Part shown: positions 21,032 through 32,825 of the stretch, piece by piece
Layout of the letters: each line of letters opens with the position of its first letter
Numbering within the stretch: position 1 is the stretch's first letter
The notes under the pieces: generated by a model
What the model saw: the letters and a program-made list of their open reading frames with translations, nothing else
Databases searched by the model: none
Told to the model about the DNA's origin: nothing
DNA from: Yersinia massiliensis CCUG 53443
GTDB taxonomy: Bacteria; Pseudomonadota; Gammaproteobacteria; Enterobacterales; Enterobacteriaceae
Assembly: GCF_000312485.1 (NCBI RefSeq)
Contig: NZ_HE997645.1
Location: forward strand, 1-64,000
DNA length: 64,000 nucleotides
Direction: 5' to 3'
Position numbers and translations under genes: made by a program

Positions 21032-23416
21032 TTACCAAGTTTTACCGATGTTAAACTGGAATTGCTCTGACTTATCACCTTCGTAATCTTTAACCGGTTT
21101 AGCATATGAGAACACTAATGGTCCCAATGGAGACATCCATTGCAATGACACACCGGCAGACACACGAATATTACTCGCTTTACTGTAATCAGGTATGCCA
21201 GCAGCGCGTGTTGCTGCCGTATTTTCCCAATTGGTATCCCATACTGTACCGGAATCAATGAAGAATGAAGTCCGTATAGAGTTAGAGTATTTCTCACTGA
21301 TAAACGGTGTCGGTGTAATCAGTTCTAAACTGGCCACCGCCATCGCGTTACCACCGACTGCATCGGTAGAGTTTCTGACAGTTCCATCAGTATTATAGTA
21401 CGCCGCTTTTGGACCGATGTTATTTGATCGGAAACCACGTACTGAACTGGAACCACCCGCATAGAAGTTTTCGTAGAATGGCATCTCTTTAGAGCCGATA
21501 CCGTCGCCATAACCCAAACGACCACGGCCTAACAGCACCCACGAATGATCTTCATCTATCGGCTGATAAGCAGACGTATCAAACGTCACTTTGTAGAACT
21601 CGTTATCAGAACCCGGCACAGTCACTTTGGTATTGACTGATGACTTAACACCCTTAGTTGGGAAGAAACCACGGTCAAGGTTGTTATATGTCCACCCCAT
21701 ATTCAGCGTGAAATCGTCTGCGGTGAAGCCTGCACGGTCAACTAGGTTAGGATCTTGACCAACAGAGTCAAGGTATCGCCACATAGCGACTTGCGGTTCC
21801 ATATCTGACAGGTCGTTATGGACGTAACCTAAGCCAACACGCAAGGAGTTATACTCATTGATTGGGAAGCCTAAAGTACCATCAACACCATAACTACTGT
21901 TGGTATAGCCAGACAGGTCTGCATTATCTGCTTTAAAGTCATTATAGAAGATACGCCCACCCAGACTAACACCATCAACAGTGAAGTAAGGGTCAGTCAA
22001 CGTAAATTCAGCATACGTCTGGTAATCGTTTTTCGTACCGTTAATACCGACAGTATTACCCGTACCTAACCAGTTTTCCTGCTGAACGCCGACTTGGAAG
22101 CTCACACCACTTTCAGTACCGTAACCGATACCAAAGTTGAGGCTACCCGTATTTCGTTCTTTAACTTTGTAAGTAATGTCTACCTGATCAGGTGTTCCAG
22201 GAACACGTTGAGTTTCAACTTCAACGGTTTCGAAGTAACCAAGGCGGTTCAAACGCTCTTTACCCGCTTCAACTTGATCATTCCCTAGCCAAGCACCTTC
22301 CATCTGGCGCATTTCACGGCGCAATACGGAATCTTTACTGGTGTCATTACCTTCGAAGCGAACATTACGGACATAGAAGCGGTTACCCGCATCGACATTG
22401 ATATGCAGTTTCACTGTTTTATCAGCATCGTTAATTTCAGGCTGCGACACGACACGCGGATAAGCATAGCCATAACGGCCCAACATCTTCTTGATGTCAT
22501 CTTCCATTCGCGTGACTTTACTGCCGTTAAACAGTTCACCTGGCTCAATCTGTACCAGCTTATCCGCCTCAGACTGGTGCCCCGCAAGATTACCGCTCAC
22601 AACCACGCTATTAAGCTTGTATTGATTGCCTTCGGTAATGTTGATGGTGATATAGATGCCTTTTTTATCTGGCGTCAAACTGACCTGAGTCGAATCAATG
22701 TTGAATCGCGCATAACCGCGATCCAAGTAGAAACTACGCAAGGTTTCAAGGTCACCTGCCAACTTCTGCTTCTGATATTTGCGATCGCCAACCACGTTCC
22801 ACCACGGCACTTCATCTCGCAACTGGAAGCGAGAGATGAGCTCATCAGTTGTGAAACTGTGATTACCGACGATGTTGATCTGCTGAATTTTTGCAGAAAC
22901 ACCTTCAGTGAAGACTAATTTAAGATCGACACGGTTACGCGGCAACGGTGTAACAACAGCCTTCACAGAAGCGCTGTATTTACCCACGCTGTAGTAGAAA
23001 TCTTCGAGTCCTTTTTCAATGCTGGATATAGTGGTACGGTCCAGGGCTTCGCCAACCCGGACGCCAGAGGCTTCCAGATTCTGCTTGAGCATGTCATCTT
23101 TCACCGCTTTGTTACCGGAGAAAGTGATGCTGGCAATCGTTGGGCGTTCTTTGACTTGAACAATCAGCGTATCACCATCGCGCAGGACGCGAACGTCCTC
23201 GAAGTTGCCTGTAGCAAACAACGCACGAATAGTATTACCGATGTCATCATCACTGACGGTATCGCCTACGCGAACCGGCATATTAAGTAACGCCGCACCG
23301 ACGGCGACCCGTTGCAGGCCTTCGAAATGAATATCTTTCACTACGAACCCGTCTGCACCGTATACGGTGGCGCTGCCAAACAGCAGCGACGCTATGAGCA
23401 ACTTTTTCATCGCCAT
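21032..23416 (-). CDS. bamA: Outer-membrane protein assembly factor BamA
   Basis: A 794-residue core subunit of the BAM complex that inserts beta-barrel proteins into the outer membrane. The signal peptide ends at about residue 20 (VYGADG), five POTRA domains fill roughly 21-420, and a 16-stranded barrel follows. The VRGF motif of lid loop 6 is visible (SSVRGFRSN), as is the C-terminal aromatic signature (FQFNIGKTW). An in-frame ATG two codons downstream (MKK) is an equal start candidate. Confidence 0.98.
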   Translation of the reverse strand: MAMKKLLIASLLFGSATVYGADGFVVKDIHFEGLQRVAVGAALLNMPVRVGDTVSDDDIGNTIRALFATGNFEDVRVLRDGDTLIVQVKERPTIASITFSGNKAVKDDMLKQNLEASGVRVGEALDRTTISSIEKGLEDFYYSVGKYSASVKAVVTPLPRNRVDLKLVFTEGVSAKIQQINIVGNHSFTTDELISRFQLRDEVPWWNVVGDRKYQKQKLAGDLETLRSFYLDRGYARFNIDSTQVSLTPDKKGIYITINITEGNQYKLNSVVVSGNLAGHQSEADKLVQIEPGELFNGSKVTRMEDDIKKMLGRYGYAYPRVVSQPEINDADKTVKLHINVDAGNRFYVRNVRFEGNDTSKDSVLRREMRQMEGAWLGNDQVEAGKERLNRLGYFETVEVETQRVPGTPDQVDITYKVKERNTGSLNFGIGYGTESGVSFQVGVQQENWLGTGNTVGINGTKNDYQTYAEFTLTDPYFTVDGVSLGGRIFYNDFKADNADLSGYTNSSYGVDGTLGFPINEYNSLRVGLGYVHNDLSDMEPQVAMWRYLDSVGQDPNLVDRAGFTADDFTLNMGWTYNNLDRGFFPTKGVKSSVNTKVTVPGSDNEFYKVTFDTSAYQPIDEDHSWVLLGRGRLGYGDGIGSKEMPFYENFYAGGSSSVRGFRSNNIGPKAAYYNTDGTVRNSTDAVGGNAMAVASLELITPTPFISEKYSNSIRTSFFIDSGTVWDTNWENTAATRAAGIPDYSKASNIRVSAGVSLQWMSPLGPLVFSYAKPVKDYEGDKSEQFQFNIGKTW

Positions 23417-23452
23417 CGTTGTTATGCGTTCTTCCTAACCTATCCCCTGCCG

Positions 23453-24829
23453 TTAAAGACGGGAGAAATCATTGAAAAGTGCAAGCCCCATTAATAACAC
23501 CAGCAAAATAGAGCCAATGCGATAACTGAAGTCTTGTACTCGCTCAGAAACCGGCCCACCCTTGAGCTTCTCTATCGCCAGGAAGAGCAGATGTCCACCA
23601 TCTAATACCGGTAACGGGAACAGATTGATAATGCCCAAGTTGACACTGATTAGCGCCAAAAACATCAGGTAATACACCAACCCGTACTCAGCTGATACTC
23701 CAGCGCCTTGTGCAATAGATATCGGGCCACTCAAGTTATTCAGTTTAACGTCACCAGTAATCAGTTTACCCAACATGCTTACCGTCAACCGCATCAACTG
23801 CCAGGTTTTATCCCCAGCTTGATAGAGTGCGGTGAACGGGCCATATTGGCGAATCGTTCTATACTCATCCGGAAGCGGTATCACTTTCGGCACTACACCC
23901 GCAAAACCTTCACTGCGGTTTTCTCCAACCGATTTTGTATCTGGAATCAAAGTTAAAGACAAGGGGGTACTTCCCCTTTCAATCTCTAATACCAGCGGTT
24001 TACCGGGATTATCACGAACCTGTAAAACAAAAGTCTGCCACCGATCCAGTGCTTGACCGCCAACTTTAACGATCCTATCCCCTGCTTGTAAACCTGCCTT
24101 TTGTGCAGCAGAGCCAGATTGTACTTCAGCCAGAACAGATTCGATCTGTGGGCCGCGGGGAATTATACCCAGTGCAACAACAGGATCTTGCTTATCTGGT
24201 TCAAATTGCCACTGCCGTAAATCCAACGTCTTCTGCACGATATTGCTAGTGCCTGATACCTCATGACCAGCCGTGAATGGTGCGACGCCAACTTGCGTTT
24301 GCTGATCACCAATTTTACTGATTAGTGCCAAGCGAACAGAATCCCAGTCAGGCGTTTCGATACCATCTACCGACTTAAGTTCCATTCCTGGAGAAATATT
24401 GGCTTGCGCAGCAATAGATTGTGGCGAAATATCACCCACAACAGGACGCACACTTGGCACACCAATGATGAACACCAGCCAGTAAGCAATGACAGCAAAA
24501 AGGAAGTTAGCAATAGGACCCGCGCTGACGATTGCCGCACGTTGCAAAACAGTTTTATTGTTAAAAGATTGATGGCGAAATTCTGGCGCAACAGCCTCTA
24601 CGCGTTCATCCAACATTTTAACATAGCCGCCTAGTGGAATCAGGGCGATGACATATTCAGTACCCTGACGATCGGTGCGGCGCCATAAAGATTTGCCAAA
24701 ACCAATCGAAAAGCGTTCTACGCGGACACCACAACGCCGTGCCACCCAAAAGTGGCCGAATTCATGCACAGTGATTAAGATCCCCAGTGCGATAATAAAC
24801 GCGGCCAGGCTCCAGAGTATGCTCATCAT
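23453..24829 (-). CDS. rseP: Site-2 intramembrane zinc protease RseP
   Basis: A 458-residue inner-membrane protease of the sigma-E pathway that cuts RseA inside the membrane after DegS; it also clears signal peptides. HEFGH (residues 22-26) in the first helix is the zinc motif, and LDGG in the late membrane segment supplies the third ligand. Two PDZ domains lie in the periplasmic loop (about 120-310). Two adjacent ATGs could serve as start; alignment with E. coli favours the first. Confidence 0.97.
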   Translation of the reverse strand: MMSILWSLAAFIIALGILITVHEFGHFWVARRCGVRVERFSIGFGKSLWRRTDRQGTEYVIALIPLGGYVKMLDERVEAVAPEFRHQSFNNKTVLQRAAIVSAGPIANFLFAVIAYWLVFIIGVPSVRPVVGDISPQSIAAQANISPGMELKSVDGIETPDWDSVRLALISKIGDQQTQVGVAPFTAGHEVSGTSNIVQKTLDLRQWQFEPDKQDPVVALGIIPRGPQIESVLAEVQSGSAAQKAGLQAGDRIVKVGGQALDRWQTFVLQVRDNPGKPLVLEIERGSTPLSLTLIPDTKSVGENRSEGFAGVVPKVIPLPDEYRTIRQYGPFTALYQAGDKTWQLMRLTVSMLGKLITGDVKLNNLSGPISIAQGAGVSAEYGLVYYLMFLALISVNLGIINLFPLPVLDGGHLLFLAIEKLKGGPVSERVQDFSYRIGSILLVLLMGLALFNDFSRL

Positions 24830-24857
24830 ATTCCCTAAACTCCCCGTCAGTGACGGA

Positions 24858-25706
24858 TTAAAACACTAACAGCATTAAGCAGGCAAATACCGGCACAGCT
24901 GCGGTCAGGCTATCGATACGATCCAGTATCCCACCATGACCAGGAATCAAATGACCACTGTCTTTGATTCCCGCTTCACGTTTAAACATACTTTCGGTCA
25001 AATCGCCGAGTACCGAGGCCAATGCTGCGACCACGGAACAGATTAACAGTTTTTCTGGGATGATATCCAACGGCGCGTATCGACCAAACAGCCATGATAT
25101 CAGAGCTGATGTCACTAAACCGCCAATTAATCCTTCCCATGTTTTACCTGGTGAGACTTTAGGCGCTAATTTATGTTTACCGAATAGCTTACCGAACATA
25201 TAAGCGCCCGAATCTGCCCCCCACACCAATAGCATTACGTATAACAACCACCAAGCTCCAATATTATGATGCTGGTCATAACCGTACTGGCGTAGTGCCA
25301 CCATCCCCCAGAAAAACGGGACAATGGTCAGAATACCGAAAATGATACGTAAGAGACGCGAATCACGCCAAAATGCAGCGGAACGGGGATAAGTCAGTAC
25401 CAATAGCAACGCAGCAAGCCACCACCCCATAGAAAGCCAGAGTGGGACACTAACTTGCGGAAGATGAGCTGAATGTTGATAAGCTGGGAGGCTTAGCAGC
25501 ATCAAGACAAGTAGTAAACCGCAGAGCATAGCTAACCAGATACGCTGAGAACGACTGGCAAATCCAGCTAATTGCCCCCACTCCCAAGCTGCGAGCATAC
25601 AGACAAAGAGAGTGACAATAGCAAAGCCAACCGGCGGAAGCAGGAACAGTGCACCAATGACAACTGGAATCAAAATCAAAGCAGTTATGAGACGATACTT
25701 CAGCAA
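24858..25706 (-). CDS. cdsA: Phosphatidate cytidylyltransferase
   Basis: A 282-residue polytopic inner-membrane enzyme with about eight hydrophobic segments. It makes CDP-diacylglycerol from phosphatidic acid and CTP, the precursor of all phospholipids. The CDP-alcohol signature near the C-terminus ([20 protein letters not shown], followed by GILDRIDSL) is intact. It lies 9 bases after uppS. Confidence 0.97.
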   Translation of the reverse strand: MLKYRLITALILIPVVIGALFLLPPVGFAIVTLFVCMLAAWEWGQLAGFASRSQRIWLAMLCGLLLVLMLLSLPAYQHSAHLPQVSVPLWLSMGWWLAALLLVLTYPRSAAFWRDSRLLRIIFGILTIVPFFWGMVALRQYGYDQHHNIGAWWLLYVMLLVWGADSGAYMFGKLFGKHKLAPKVSPGKTWEGLIGGLVTSALISWLFGRYAPLDIIPEKLLICSVVAALASVLGDLTESMFKREAGIKDSGHLIPGHGGILDRIDSLTAAVPVFACLMLLVF

Positions 25707-25715
25707 AAGTTCCCC

Positions 25716-26474
25716 CTAGGATGCCGTGGCATCGATAGGTGTAGTTCCCCCGAAGCGACGCTCGCGTTGAGCAAATGCATTCAGCGCACCTTCAAAGACA
25801 TGTTCATCAAAATCAGGCCAGAGTACATCAGTAAAGTAAAGTTCAGCATAGGCAATTTGCCACAACAAGAAATTACTGATGCGATGTTCACCACCGGTTC
25901 TGATCACTAAATCCACCTCAGATTGCTCATGTAGGCAGACATGCGAGTTTAGCGATTCTTCATTGATATCTGTGGGTTGCAGCTCCCCTCGCTGTACTTG
26001 TTCAGCTATATGGCGCACACCCTGAATAATATCCCAACGCCCACCATAATTGGCAGCAATGTTAAGTTTCAGACCGTCATTATTGACTGTAAGCGCTTCT
26101 GAGCGACGGATCCGTTGTTGCAAACGTTCACTAAACCGACTGATATCACCAATAACCGATAAACGAACATTATGTTTATGCAGGCTTTTGACTTCGCTGT
26201 CCAGTGCGCGAACAAAAAGCTCCATTAAAGCGGTGACTTCCTGAGCAGGACGATTCCAGTTTTCACTACTGAAAGCATAAAGTGTGAGTGCATCCAAATG
26301 ATGGGTTGCAGCAAAACTTACCGCACGCCGAACCGATTTCACACCTGCTTTATGACCGAAAACTCTTAATTTTCCGCGATTTTTAGCCCAGCGCCCATTA
26401 CCATCCATAATGATTGCAACATGGCGCGGCATCAGGGGGGACAAGCTAGCCCTATCTTCATTTACAGACGACAT
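25716..26474 (-). CDS. uppS: Undecaprenyl diphosphate synthase
   Basis: A 252-residue cis-prenyltransferase that extends farnesyl diphosphate with eight isopentenyl units to give the lipid carrier for peptidoglycan and O-antigen. The substrate-binding MDGNGRWAKNRG (residues 23-34), the SSENW motif and the C-terminal RTGGEHRISNFLLWQ...ELYFTD motif are all present. Its place between dxr and cdsA is conserved. Confidence 0.98.
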   Translation of the reverse strand: MSSVNEDRASLSPLMPRHVAIIMDGNGRWAKNRGKLRVFGHKAGVKSVRRAVSFAATHHLDALTLYAFSSENWNRPAQEVTALMELFVRALDSEVKSLHKHNVRLSVIGDISRFSERLQQRIRRSEALTVNNDGLKLNIAANYGGRWDIIQGVRHIAEQVQRGELQPTDINEESLNSHVCLHEQSEVDLVIRTGGEHRISNFLLWQIAYAELYFTDVLWPDFDEHVFEGALNAFAQRERRFGGTTPIDATAS

Positions 26475-26534
26475 AATGCGGACTCATTTCCTCAAAAATC
26501 AATTGTTCGTCCCGAACATTAGGCAGTAAATGCA

Positions 26535-26564
26535 CAAAAAAAGCCGTGTACCAAGTCACGGCTT
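26535..26564 (-). terminator. Rho-independent terminator after dxr
   Basis: On the minus strand AAGCCGTG pairs with CACGGCTT and the stem is followed by a run of seven T. It lies about 100 bases after the dxr stop, so uppS and the genes beyond probably have their own promoter between here and 26474. Confidence 0.85.
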
Positions 26565-26666
26565 CTTAAGTGACAGCCAAAATAGACGGCTTAAATACTT
26601 ATTGGGCCACTAATCAACAGCCTATATCTCTATCGGCGGTGCAGACTATATCATCTCAGCCTTACC

Positions 26667-27893
26667 CTAACAAATTCCCAAATCAGATAGTAATTCTGAA
26701 TTATTTAATTTTGCGATAGCTCGGGCCGCCGTTGTACGAGCTTTGCGATCGATCACCAGAACTTCATCCACACTAGCGGGTTCAGGTAACGATAAATGCT
26801 CTACTACTGCTCGATTAACAGCTGCGATATCAGTAAAACGAATCTGTGAATCTAAAAATGCCATGACTGACACTTCGTTCGCAGCATTCAATGCTGTCGT
26901 TGCGGCCTGTCCCGCATTACATGCATCAATTGCCAGTTTCAGACACGGGTAACGTAAGTAATCCGGTGCAGCAAAAGTCAGTTCGCTTATTTTACAAAAA
27001 TCCAGCGACGCTACACCTGAATTAACGCGTTTTGGATACGCCATCGCATGCGCAATAGGTGTGCGCATATCAGGTGTGCCCATTTGTGCCAGAACACTAC
27101 CATCATAATAGCGCACCATAGAATGAATGACGGATTGAGGATGTATAATGACCTCAATTTGTTGTGCACTTGCATTAAATAGCCAACGAGCTTCGATATA
27201 CTCAAGCCCTTTATTCATCATTGTTGCAGAGTCGACGGAAATTTTACGACCCATAGACCAGTTTGGATGGGCACAAGCTTGATCAGGTGTGACATCTGCA
27301 AATTGCGACAATGGAATTTCGCGTAATGGCCCACCAGAACCTGTCAGAATGATACTCGAAACGCCATTATCACTCAGTGAAGAATAGCCCAATTGGTGCT
27401 GAACATTTTCAGGTAAACTCTGAAAAATAGCATTATGCTCACTGTCGATTGGCAACAGTTGCGCTTTACTGTTTTTCACCTCATCCATGAACAGTTTGCC
27501 ACAAGTAATCAGGGATTCTTTGTTGGCCAGTAATACCTGTTTACCCGCACGAATAGCCGCTAGTGTGGAAGATAGCCCAGCCACACCAACAATCGCGGCC
27601 ATTACCTGGTCAACATCATTTAGCGCAGCCATCTCACAGGCAGCTTTTTCGCCTGAGAGCACCTCGGTTTTTGAGCCGTTCTCAGCTAAAAGCAGGCGCA
27701 ATGCTTTCGCAGATGTTTCATCACTCATTGCAGCATAACGGGGAGAGAATTCGAGACATTGCCGAGCCATCTGCTCGACATTCCGACCAGCAACCAATGC
27801 AGTGACGTTGAATAATTCAGGATTAGCACGCACAACAGCCAATGTGCTGTTGCCGATAGAACCAGTAGAACCAAGAATAGTCAGTTGCTTCAT
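26667..27893 (-). CDS. dxr: 1-deoxy-D-xylulose 5-phosphate reductoisomerase
   Basis: A 408-residue NADPH-dependent enzyme that converts DXP to MEP, the committed step of non-mevalonate isoprenoid synthesis. The Rossmann motif [11 protein letters not shown] is at residues 8-18. The active-site stretches [30 protein letters not shown] and [18 protein letters not shown] are intact. About ten residues longer at the C-terminus than E. coli Dxr. Confidence 0.98.
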   Translation of the reverse strand: MKQLTILGSTGSIGNSTLAVVRANPELFNVTALVAGRNVEQMARQCLEFSPRYAAMSDETSAKALRLLLAENGSKTEVLSGEKAACEMAALNDVDQVMAAIVGVAGLSSTLAAIRAGKQVLLANKESLITCGKLFMDEVKNSKAQLLPIDSEHNAIFQSLPENVQHQLGYSSLSDNGVSSIILTGSGGPLREIPLSQFADVTPDQACAHPNWSMGRKISVDSATMMNKGLEYIEARWLFNASAQQIEVIIHPQSVIHSMVRYYDGSVLAQMGTPDMRTPIAHAMAYPKRVNSGVASLDFCKISELTFAAPDYLRYPCLKLAIDACNAGQAATTALNAANEVSVMAFLDSQIRFTDIAAVNRAVVEHLSLPEPASVDEVLVIDRKARTTAARAIAKLNNSELLSDLGIC

Positions 27894-28085
27894 GAGAGTA
27901 CTCTGAATAACTGTTTTTGTGATAGGCGAGGTATTAACCTTCCTGCAAGACAGGCGGCATACTCATATCCTCAAGCCCAATTTTATGACGCTGTAAATCA
28001 AATGACAAATTAACTGACAATATAATTTTCCGATATCATATTGATATGATTAAAATTTTTATCGGTTGAGAATATTAACTCAGCT

Positions 28086-28117
28086 AAAAACAAAGCGCCC
28101 CCTAGGCGGCGCTTTGT
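28086..28117 (-). terminator. Rho-independent terminator after frr
   Basis: The minus strand forms ACAAAGCGCC pairing with GGCGCTTTGT (offset across a GCCTAGG loop), followed by five T. It lies 16 bases after the frr stop. The rest of the 239-base gap to dxr is AT-rich and shows no gene. Confidence 0.87.
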
Positions 28118-28132
28118 TATGGTGAATAAGGA

Positions 28133-28690
28133 TTAAAAATCCATTAACTCAGCTTCTTTGGCCGCTAATGCCGTATCAACTTTTTTGATAAAGGCATCAG
28201 TCAGCTTTTGTACGTCGTCCTGAGAGCGGCGATCTTCATCTTCGCTAATCTCTTTATCTTTCAACAACGCTTTTACTTTTTCGTTAGCATCGCGGCGTAC
28301 GTTACGAATAGAGACACGACCTTGCTCTGCTTCTGCACGCACAACTTTGATGAGGTCTTTACGGCGTTCTTCAGTCAACGCTGGCAATGGAACACGGATT
28401 ACAGTACCAGCAGAAGAAGGGTTTAGACCCAAATCAGACGTCATAATTGCTTTCTCAACGGCAGCGCTTAGGCTACGGTCAAAAACAGTCAAAGCCAGAG
28501 TGCGAGAGTCTTCAACAACGATGTTAGCCAACTGACGTAATGGTGTAGCAGTGCCATAGTATTCAACCTGAATGCCATCAAGAATACTTGGAGAGGCACG
28601 ACCGGTACGAATCTTGCTGATATGGTTCTGGAAGGCTTCAAAGCATTTTTCCATGCGCACTTCAGCGTCTTTTCTAATTTCGTTAATCAC
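28133..28690 (-). CDS. frr: Ribosome recycling factor
   Basis: A 185-residue cytoplasmic protein which, with EF-G, splits the ribosome after termination. It has the RRF two-domain layout: a three-helix bundle and the hinge/beta domain around residues 30-105 ([21 protein letters not shown]). Length equals E. coli RRF. It follows pyrH in the conserved rpsB-tsf-pyrH-frr order. Confidence 0.98.
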   Translation of the reverse strand: MINEIRKDAEVRMEKCFEAFQNHISKIRTGRASPSILDGIQVEYYGTATPLRQLANIVVEDSRTLALTVFDRSLSAAVEKAIMTSDLGLNPSSAGTVIRVPLPALTEERRKDLIKVVRAEAEQGRVSIRNVRRDANEKVKALLKDKEISEDEDRRSQDDVQKLTDAFIKKVDTALAAKEAELMDF

Positions 28691-28822
28691 GTTGTTAACC
28701 CTTGAAAACTGGTTACTTGGCAGGCCATAGCTTCAGTATAGCCGGTGAATATACAAACCAACAGTTGCTGGCTAAAGAGGCAGCCTTTAAGCGAAACGCC
28801 CCTAGGCCATTCGAGCATCTGC

Positions 28823-29569
28823 TTATTTAGCGATTGATGTCACTTCTTTGGTGATCAACGTCCCTTCATTCTCCCCCATCACCACGCGACGCAGTGCACC
28901 AGGCTTATTCATGTTAAAGACGCGGATAGGTAGATTATGGTCACGTGCCAAAGTGAAGGCCGCCAGATCCATAACTTTAAGCTCACGCTCTAAAACATCC
29001 TGATAGGTTAACTGTTCGTACAGTGTTGCGTCAGGATTTTTCACCGGATCTGCGGAGTAGACCCCATCAACTTTGGTCGCTTTCAGCACCACATCAGCTT
29101 CGATTTCGATACCACGCAAGCATGCAGCTGAATCTGTCGTGAAGAATGGATTACCTGTACCGGCGGCAAAAATGACCACACGGTTATGACGCAGCAAGCT
29201 GATAGCTTCAGCCCAACTGTAATTATCACATACGCCATTCAATGGAATAGCTGACATCAAGCGAGCGTTCACATAGGCACGATGCAGTGCATCTCGCATT
29301 GCCAGGCCATTCATTACAGTAGCCAGCATTCCCATGTGGTCGCCCACAACGCGGTTCATCCCTGCCTGTGCCAAACCGGCACCGCGGAATAAGTTACCAC
29401 CGCCAATGACCACACCGACCTGAATGCCCAATTCGACAAGCTCTTTAACTTCTTGAGCCATGCGATCCAAAACGCTTGCGTCGATACCAAAACCTTCTGC
29501 ACCTTGCAGGGCTTCGCCACTAAGCTTAAGCAGGATACGCTGATATACGGGTTTTGCATTGGTTGCCAT
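28823..29569 (-). CDS. pyrH: UMP kinase
   Basis: A 248-residue hexameric kinase of the amino-acid-kinase fold that phosphorylates UMP to UDP. Visible are [13 protein letters not shown] near the N-terminus, [11 protein letters not shown], the [11 protein letters not shown] uridine-binding segment and [14 protein letters not shown] start at [11 protein letters not shown]; the frame is open 18 codons further to 29623 but that part has no family support. Confidence 0.97.
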   Translation of the reverse strand: MATNAKPVYQRILLKLSGEALQGAEGFGIDASVLDRMAQEVKELVELGIQVGVVIGGGNLFRGAGLAQAGMNRVVGDHMGMLATVMNGLAMRDALHRAYVNARLMSAIPLNGVCDNYSWAEAISLLRHNRVVIFAAGTGNPFFTTDSAACLRGIEIEADVVLKATKVDGVYSADPVKNPDATLYEQLTYQDVLERELKVMDLAAFTLARDHNLPIRVFNMNKPGALRRVVMGENEGTLITKEVTSIAK

Positions 29570-29677
29570 GGTGTTCTGTCCTAGCAGCAGTAGTGATATG
29601 GGGGAGACTTGTCCGTCAGACATTCAACACAATTCTATGCGTTAAAACTGAACGAAATAAATTCTGTGTGAATAAAA

Positions 29678-29700
29678 TGGAACCGCCTATTGGCGGCCCC
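29678..29700 (-). terminator. Terminator after tsf
   Basis: GGGGCCGCC pairs with GGCGGTTCC (two G-U pairs) around an AATA loop on the minus strand, followed by ATTTTATTC. It would separate rpsB-tsf from pyrH, possibly with readthrough. Confidence 0.72.
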
Positions 29701-29710
29701 ATTTTTAGCA

Positions 29711-30568
29711 TTAAGACTGTTTGCTCATCGCTGCAACTTCAGCAGCAAAGTCAGTCTCAGCTTTCTCAATGCCTTCACCTACTTCAAAGCGAACGAAGTT
29801 GACAACGTCAGCTTTGTTTTCTTTCAGCAGATCGCCAACAGTTTTGCTTGGGTCCATAACGAAGTTCTGACCAGTCAGAGAAACTTCGCCAGTGAACTTA
29901 CGCATACGGCCTTCAACCATCTTCTCAGCAATTTCACGTGGTTTGCCGGATTCGATAGCGATGTCCAACTGGATTTGGTGCTCACGAGCAACAACTTCAG
30001 CAGGGACATCTTCTGGCTTAACATATTCAGGCTTGCTCGCAGCAATGTGCATAGCAATGTGCTTAACCAGCTCTTCATCAGCGCCAGTTGCCGCAACCAT
30101 AACGCCGATACGTGCGCCGTGCAGATATGTACCCAGAACATCGCCTTCCAGTGCAGCAATACGGCGAATATTGATATTTTCACCGATTTTAGCAACCAGG
30201 TTTGCACGTGTTTCTTCGAACTTAGCTTTCAACACGTCGATATCAGTGATTTTGTCAGCCAGCGCTGCGTTAATCACTTCTTCGCCGAATGCTTTAAAAC
30301 CAGCATCTTTAGCAACGAAGTCAGTTTCACAGTTCAGTTCTAGAATCACACCGAATTTACCGTCGGCTGAAACTTTAGCCAGAATGATACCTTCAGCAGC
30401 GATACGGCCTGCTTTCTTGGCAGCTTTAGCCTGACCAGATTTACGCATATTGTCGATGGCAAGCTCGATGTCGCCGTTAGCTTCAACCAACGCCTTTTTA
30501 CATTCCATCATGCCTGCGGCAGTACGCTCACGCAGTTCTTTTACCAAAGCAGCGGTAATAGCAACCAT
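29711..30568 (-). CDS. tsf: Elongation factor Ts
   Basis: A 285-residue nucleotide-exchange factor for EF-Tu. The N-terminal UBA-like domain with [19 protein letters not shown] contacts EF-Tu, and the core domain has the TDFVAKD motif (as CETDFVAKD). The start [12 protein letters not shown] at 30568 has GAGGAA upstream; the frame continues open for 13 more codons without family support. Cotranscribed with rpsB. Confidence 0.98.
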   Translation of the reverse strand: MVAITAALVKELRERTAAGMMECKKALVEANGDIELAIDNMRKSGQAKAAKKAGRIAAEGIILAKVSADGKFGVILELNCETDFVAKDAGFKAFGEEVINAALADKITDIDVLKAKFEETRANLVAKIGENINIRRIAALEGDVLGTYLHGARIGVMVAATGADEELVKHIAMHIAASKPEYVKPEDVPAEVVAREHQIQLDIAIESGKPREIAEKMVEGRMRKFTGEVSLTGQNFVMDPSKTVGDLLKENKADVVNFVRFEVGEGIEKAETDFAAEVAAMSKQS

Positions 30569-30619
30569 TTCAATTTCCTCGGTTCTCTTGTGAAGACAAG
30601 ATCTCACATTAGATACGCA

Positions 30620-30642
30620 AAGGGGGCCTATAAAAGGCCCCC
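30620..30642 (-). terminator. Hairpin in the rpsB-tsf gap (partial terminator)
   Basis: GGGGGCC (30622-30628) pairs with GGCCCCC (30636-30642) and on the minus strand a short TTTG follows. In E. coli an attenuator-like hairpin at this place lowers tsf expression relative to rpsB; the same role is inferred here. Confidence 0.68.
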
Positions 30643-30696
30643 CTAACCAACATTTTTCAATACCTGGTTAATAAGGGCTCCTGCGAGCCTGACTTA

Positions 30697-31551
<855 letters not shown>

Positions 31552-31643
31552 TTACACATATGAGTGCGTTTGGTATTACTCAGCTAAATCACACATTTGT
31601 CACTAGCACATGACTAAGAACGCAGTGCGATTCGCCGGCGCGC

Positions 31644-31673
31644 TTTATACCATAAACTGCCGCAATACACCAA
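31644..31673 (-). promoter_or_regulatory. Candidate rpsB promoter
   Basis: On the minus strand a -35 TTGGTG (31668-31673), 18-base spacer and -10 TATAAA (31644-31649) are followed by GCGCGCC, a GC-rich discriminator like those of stringently controlled ribosomal promoters. It would give a leader of about 215 bases. Confidence 0.6.
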
Positions 31674-31774
31674 CTTTTGTTGCATATAGTGCCGCCACTG
31701 CAAACGAAAGTTTGGCAGCAAATTGCAGGGCTGATACCATTAGCGCCAGATTTTTTATGAATCGACATTCATCT

Positions 31775-31826
31775 GTTTTTTCTACAACTATTGTTTTCTA
31801 CAACAACTATTGTTTTCTACAACTAT
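31775..31826. repeat. Three tandem copies of a 16-19 bp AT-rich unit
   Basis: The unit GTTTTCTACAACTATT occurs three times with small changes: an extra T in the first, an extra CAA in the middle and G for the last T in the third. It lies in the 519-base divergent region between rpsB and map (31423-31941), which otherwise holds the rpsB leader and promoter and a TATAAT before map. Confidence 0.75.
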
Positions 31827-31893
31827 GCCCAGATAATTTAGCGTGGCAGGCCGGTAGCGCTCTCCCCCCTGCGATAGCGACAACGATGAAGGG

Positions 31894-31899
31894 TATAAT
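31894..31899 (+). promoter_or_regulatory. Candidate -10 box of map
   Basis: A perfect TATAAT stands 42 bases before the map start. No good -35 is visible at the normal distance (GCGATA at 17 bases), so it may need an activator or an extended contact. Confidence 0.45.
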
Positions 31900-31941
31900 T
31901 AATAACGGCGGCTGATACATACAGCCCTCACGGACACTTGC

Positions 31942-32733
31942 ATGGCAATCTCAATCAAAACACCTGAAGACATTCAAAAAATGCGCGTTGCTGGCCGCTT
32001 GGCTGCTGAGGTGCTGGAAATCATTGAACCTCATGTAAAACCAGGGGTCAGCACCGGCGAACTTGATCGTATTTGTCACGACCATATCACCAACCATCAG
32101 CAAGCTATTTCTGCCTGCTTGGGGTATCACGGTTACCCAAAATCAGTTTGTATCTCAGTGAATGAAGTCATCTGTCACGGCATCCCAAGTGATGAAAAAA
32201 TCCTGAAAGATGGCGATATCGTCAATATCGACGTTACCGTGATTAAAGATGGTTTTCATGGCGACACCTCCAAAATGTTCATCGTCGGCAAACCAACTAT
32301 TTTGGGCGAACGCCTGTGCCGCGTGACACAAGAGAGCCTCTATTTGGCCATCAAGATGGTCAAACCAGGTATCCGCCTGCGCACGCTGGGTAAAGCTATC
32401 CAGCAGTTTGTTGAAGCAGAGAACTTCTCTGTGGTGCGTGAGTATTGTGGTCACGGTATTGGCGAAGGCTTCCATGAAGAGCCTCAAGTTCTGCACTACG
32501 ATGCAGATGACGGTGGCGTGGTCTTGCAAACAGGTATGGCGTTCACGATTGAACCCATGGTGAATGCTGGGGATTACCGAATTCGCACCATGAAAGACGG
32601 TTGGACGGTAAAAACTAAAGATCGCAGCTTGTCGGCGCAGTATGAGCATACTATTGTGGTAACGGATAACGGCTGCGAAATAATGACGTTGCGAAAGGAT
32701 GACACCATTCCCAACATCATAACGCACGAGTAA
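31942..32733 (+). CDS. map: Type I methionine aminopeptidase
   Basis: A 263-residue metallo-enzyme that removes the N-terminal methionine from nascent proteins when the second residue is small. The pita-bread fold's five metal ligands can be placed: the two Asp in [17 protein letters not shown], the His in YCGHGIG, the Glu in FTIEPM and the Glu in QYEHTIVV. It diverges from rpsB, as in E. coli, and ends at a terminator. Confidence 0.98.
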   Translation: MAISIKTPEDIQKMRVAGRLAAEVLEIIEPHVKPGVSTGELDRICHDHITNHQQAISACLGYHGYPKSVCISVNEVICHGIPSDEKILKDGDIVNIDVTVIKDGFHGDTSKMFIVGKPTILGERLCRVTQESLYLAIKMVKPGIRLRTLGKAIQQFVEAENFSVVREYCGHGIGEGFHEEPQVLHYDADDGGVVLQTGMAFTIEPMVNAGDYRIRTMKDGWTVKTKDRSLSAQYEHTIVVTDNGCEIMTLRKDDTIPNIITHE

Positions 32734-32740
32734 TGATGAC

Positions 32741-32765
32741 AAGCCGGCTTCCGCCGGCTTTTTTA
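32741..32765 (+). terminator. Rho-independent terminator after map
   Basis: AAGCCGGC (32741-32748) pairs with GCCGGCTT (32753-32760) across a short loop, then a T run. It lies 8 bases after the map stop and ahead of glnD. Confidence 0.88.
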
Positions 32766-32825
32766 TGGGCTGCGTTTCTTATCAGGTATACATTCATCTC
32801 AGGTTTACATTCATCGGGAAAGCAT

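Noticed and set aside
29690-30343. 217-codon open frame on the plus strand within tsf
   Set aside because: It is antisense to a well-conserved EF-Ts gene, has no family similarity or ribosome site and arises from the codon bias of tsf.
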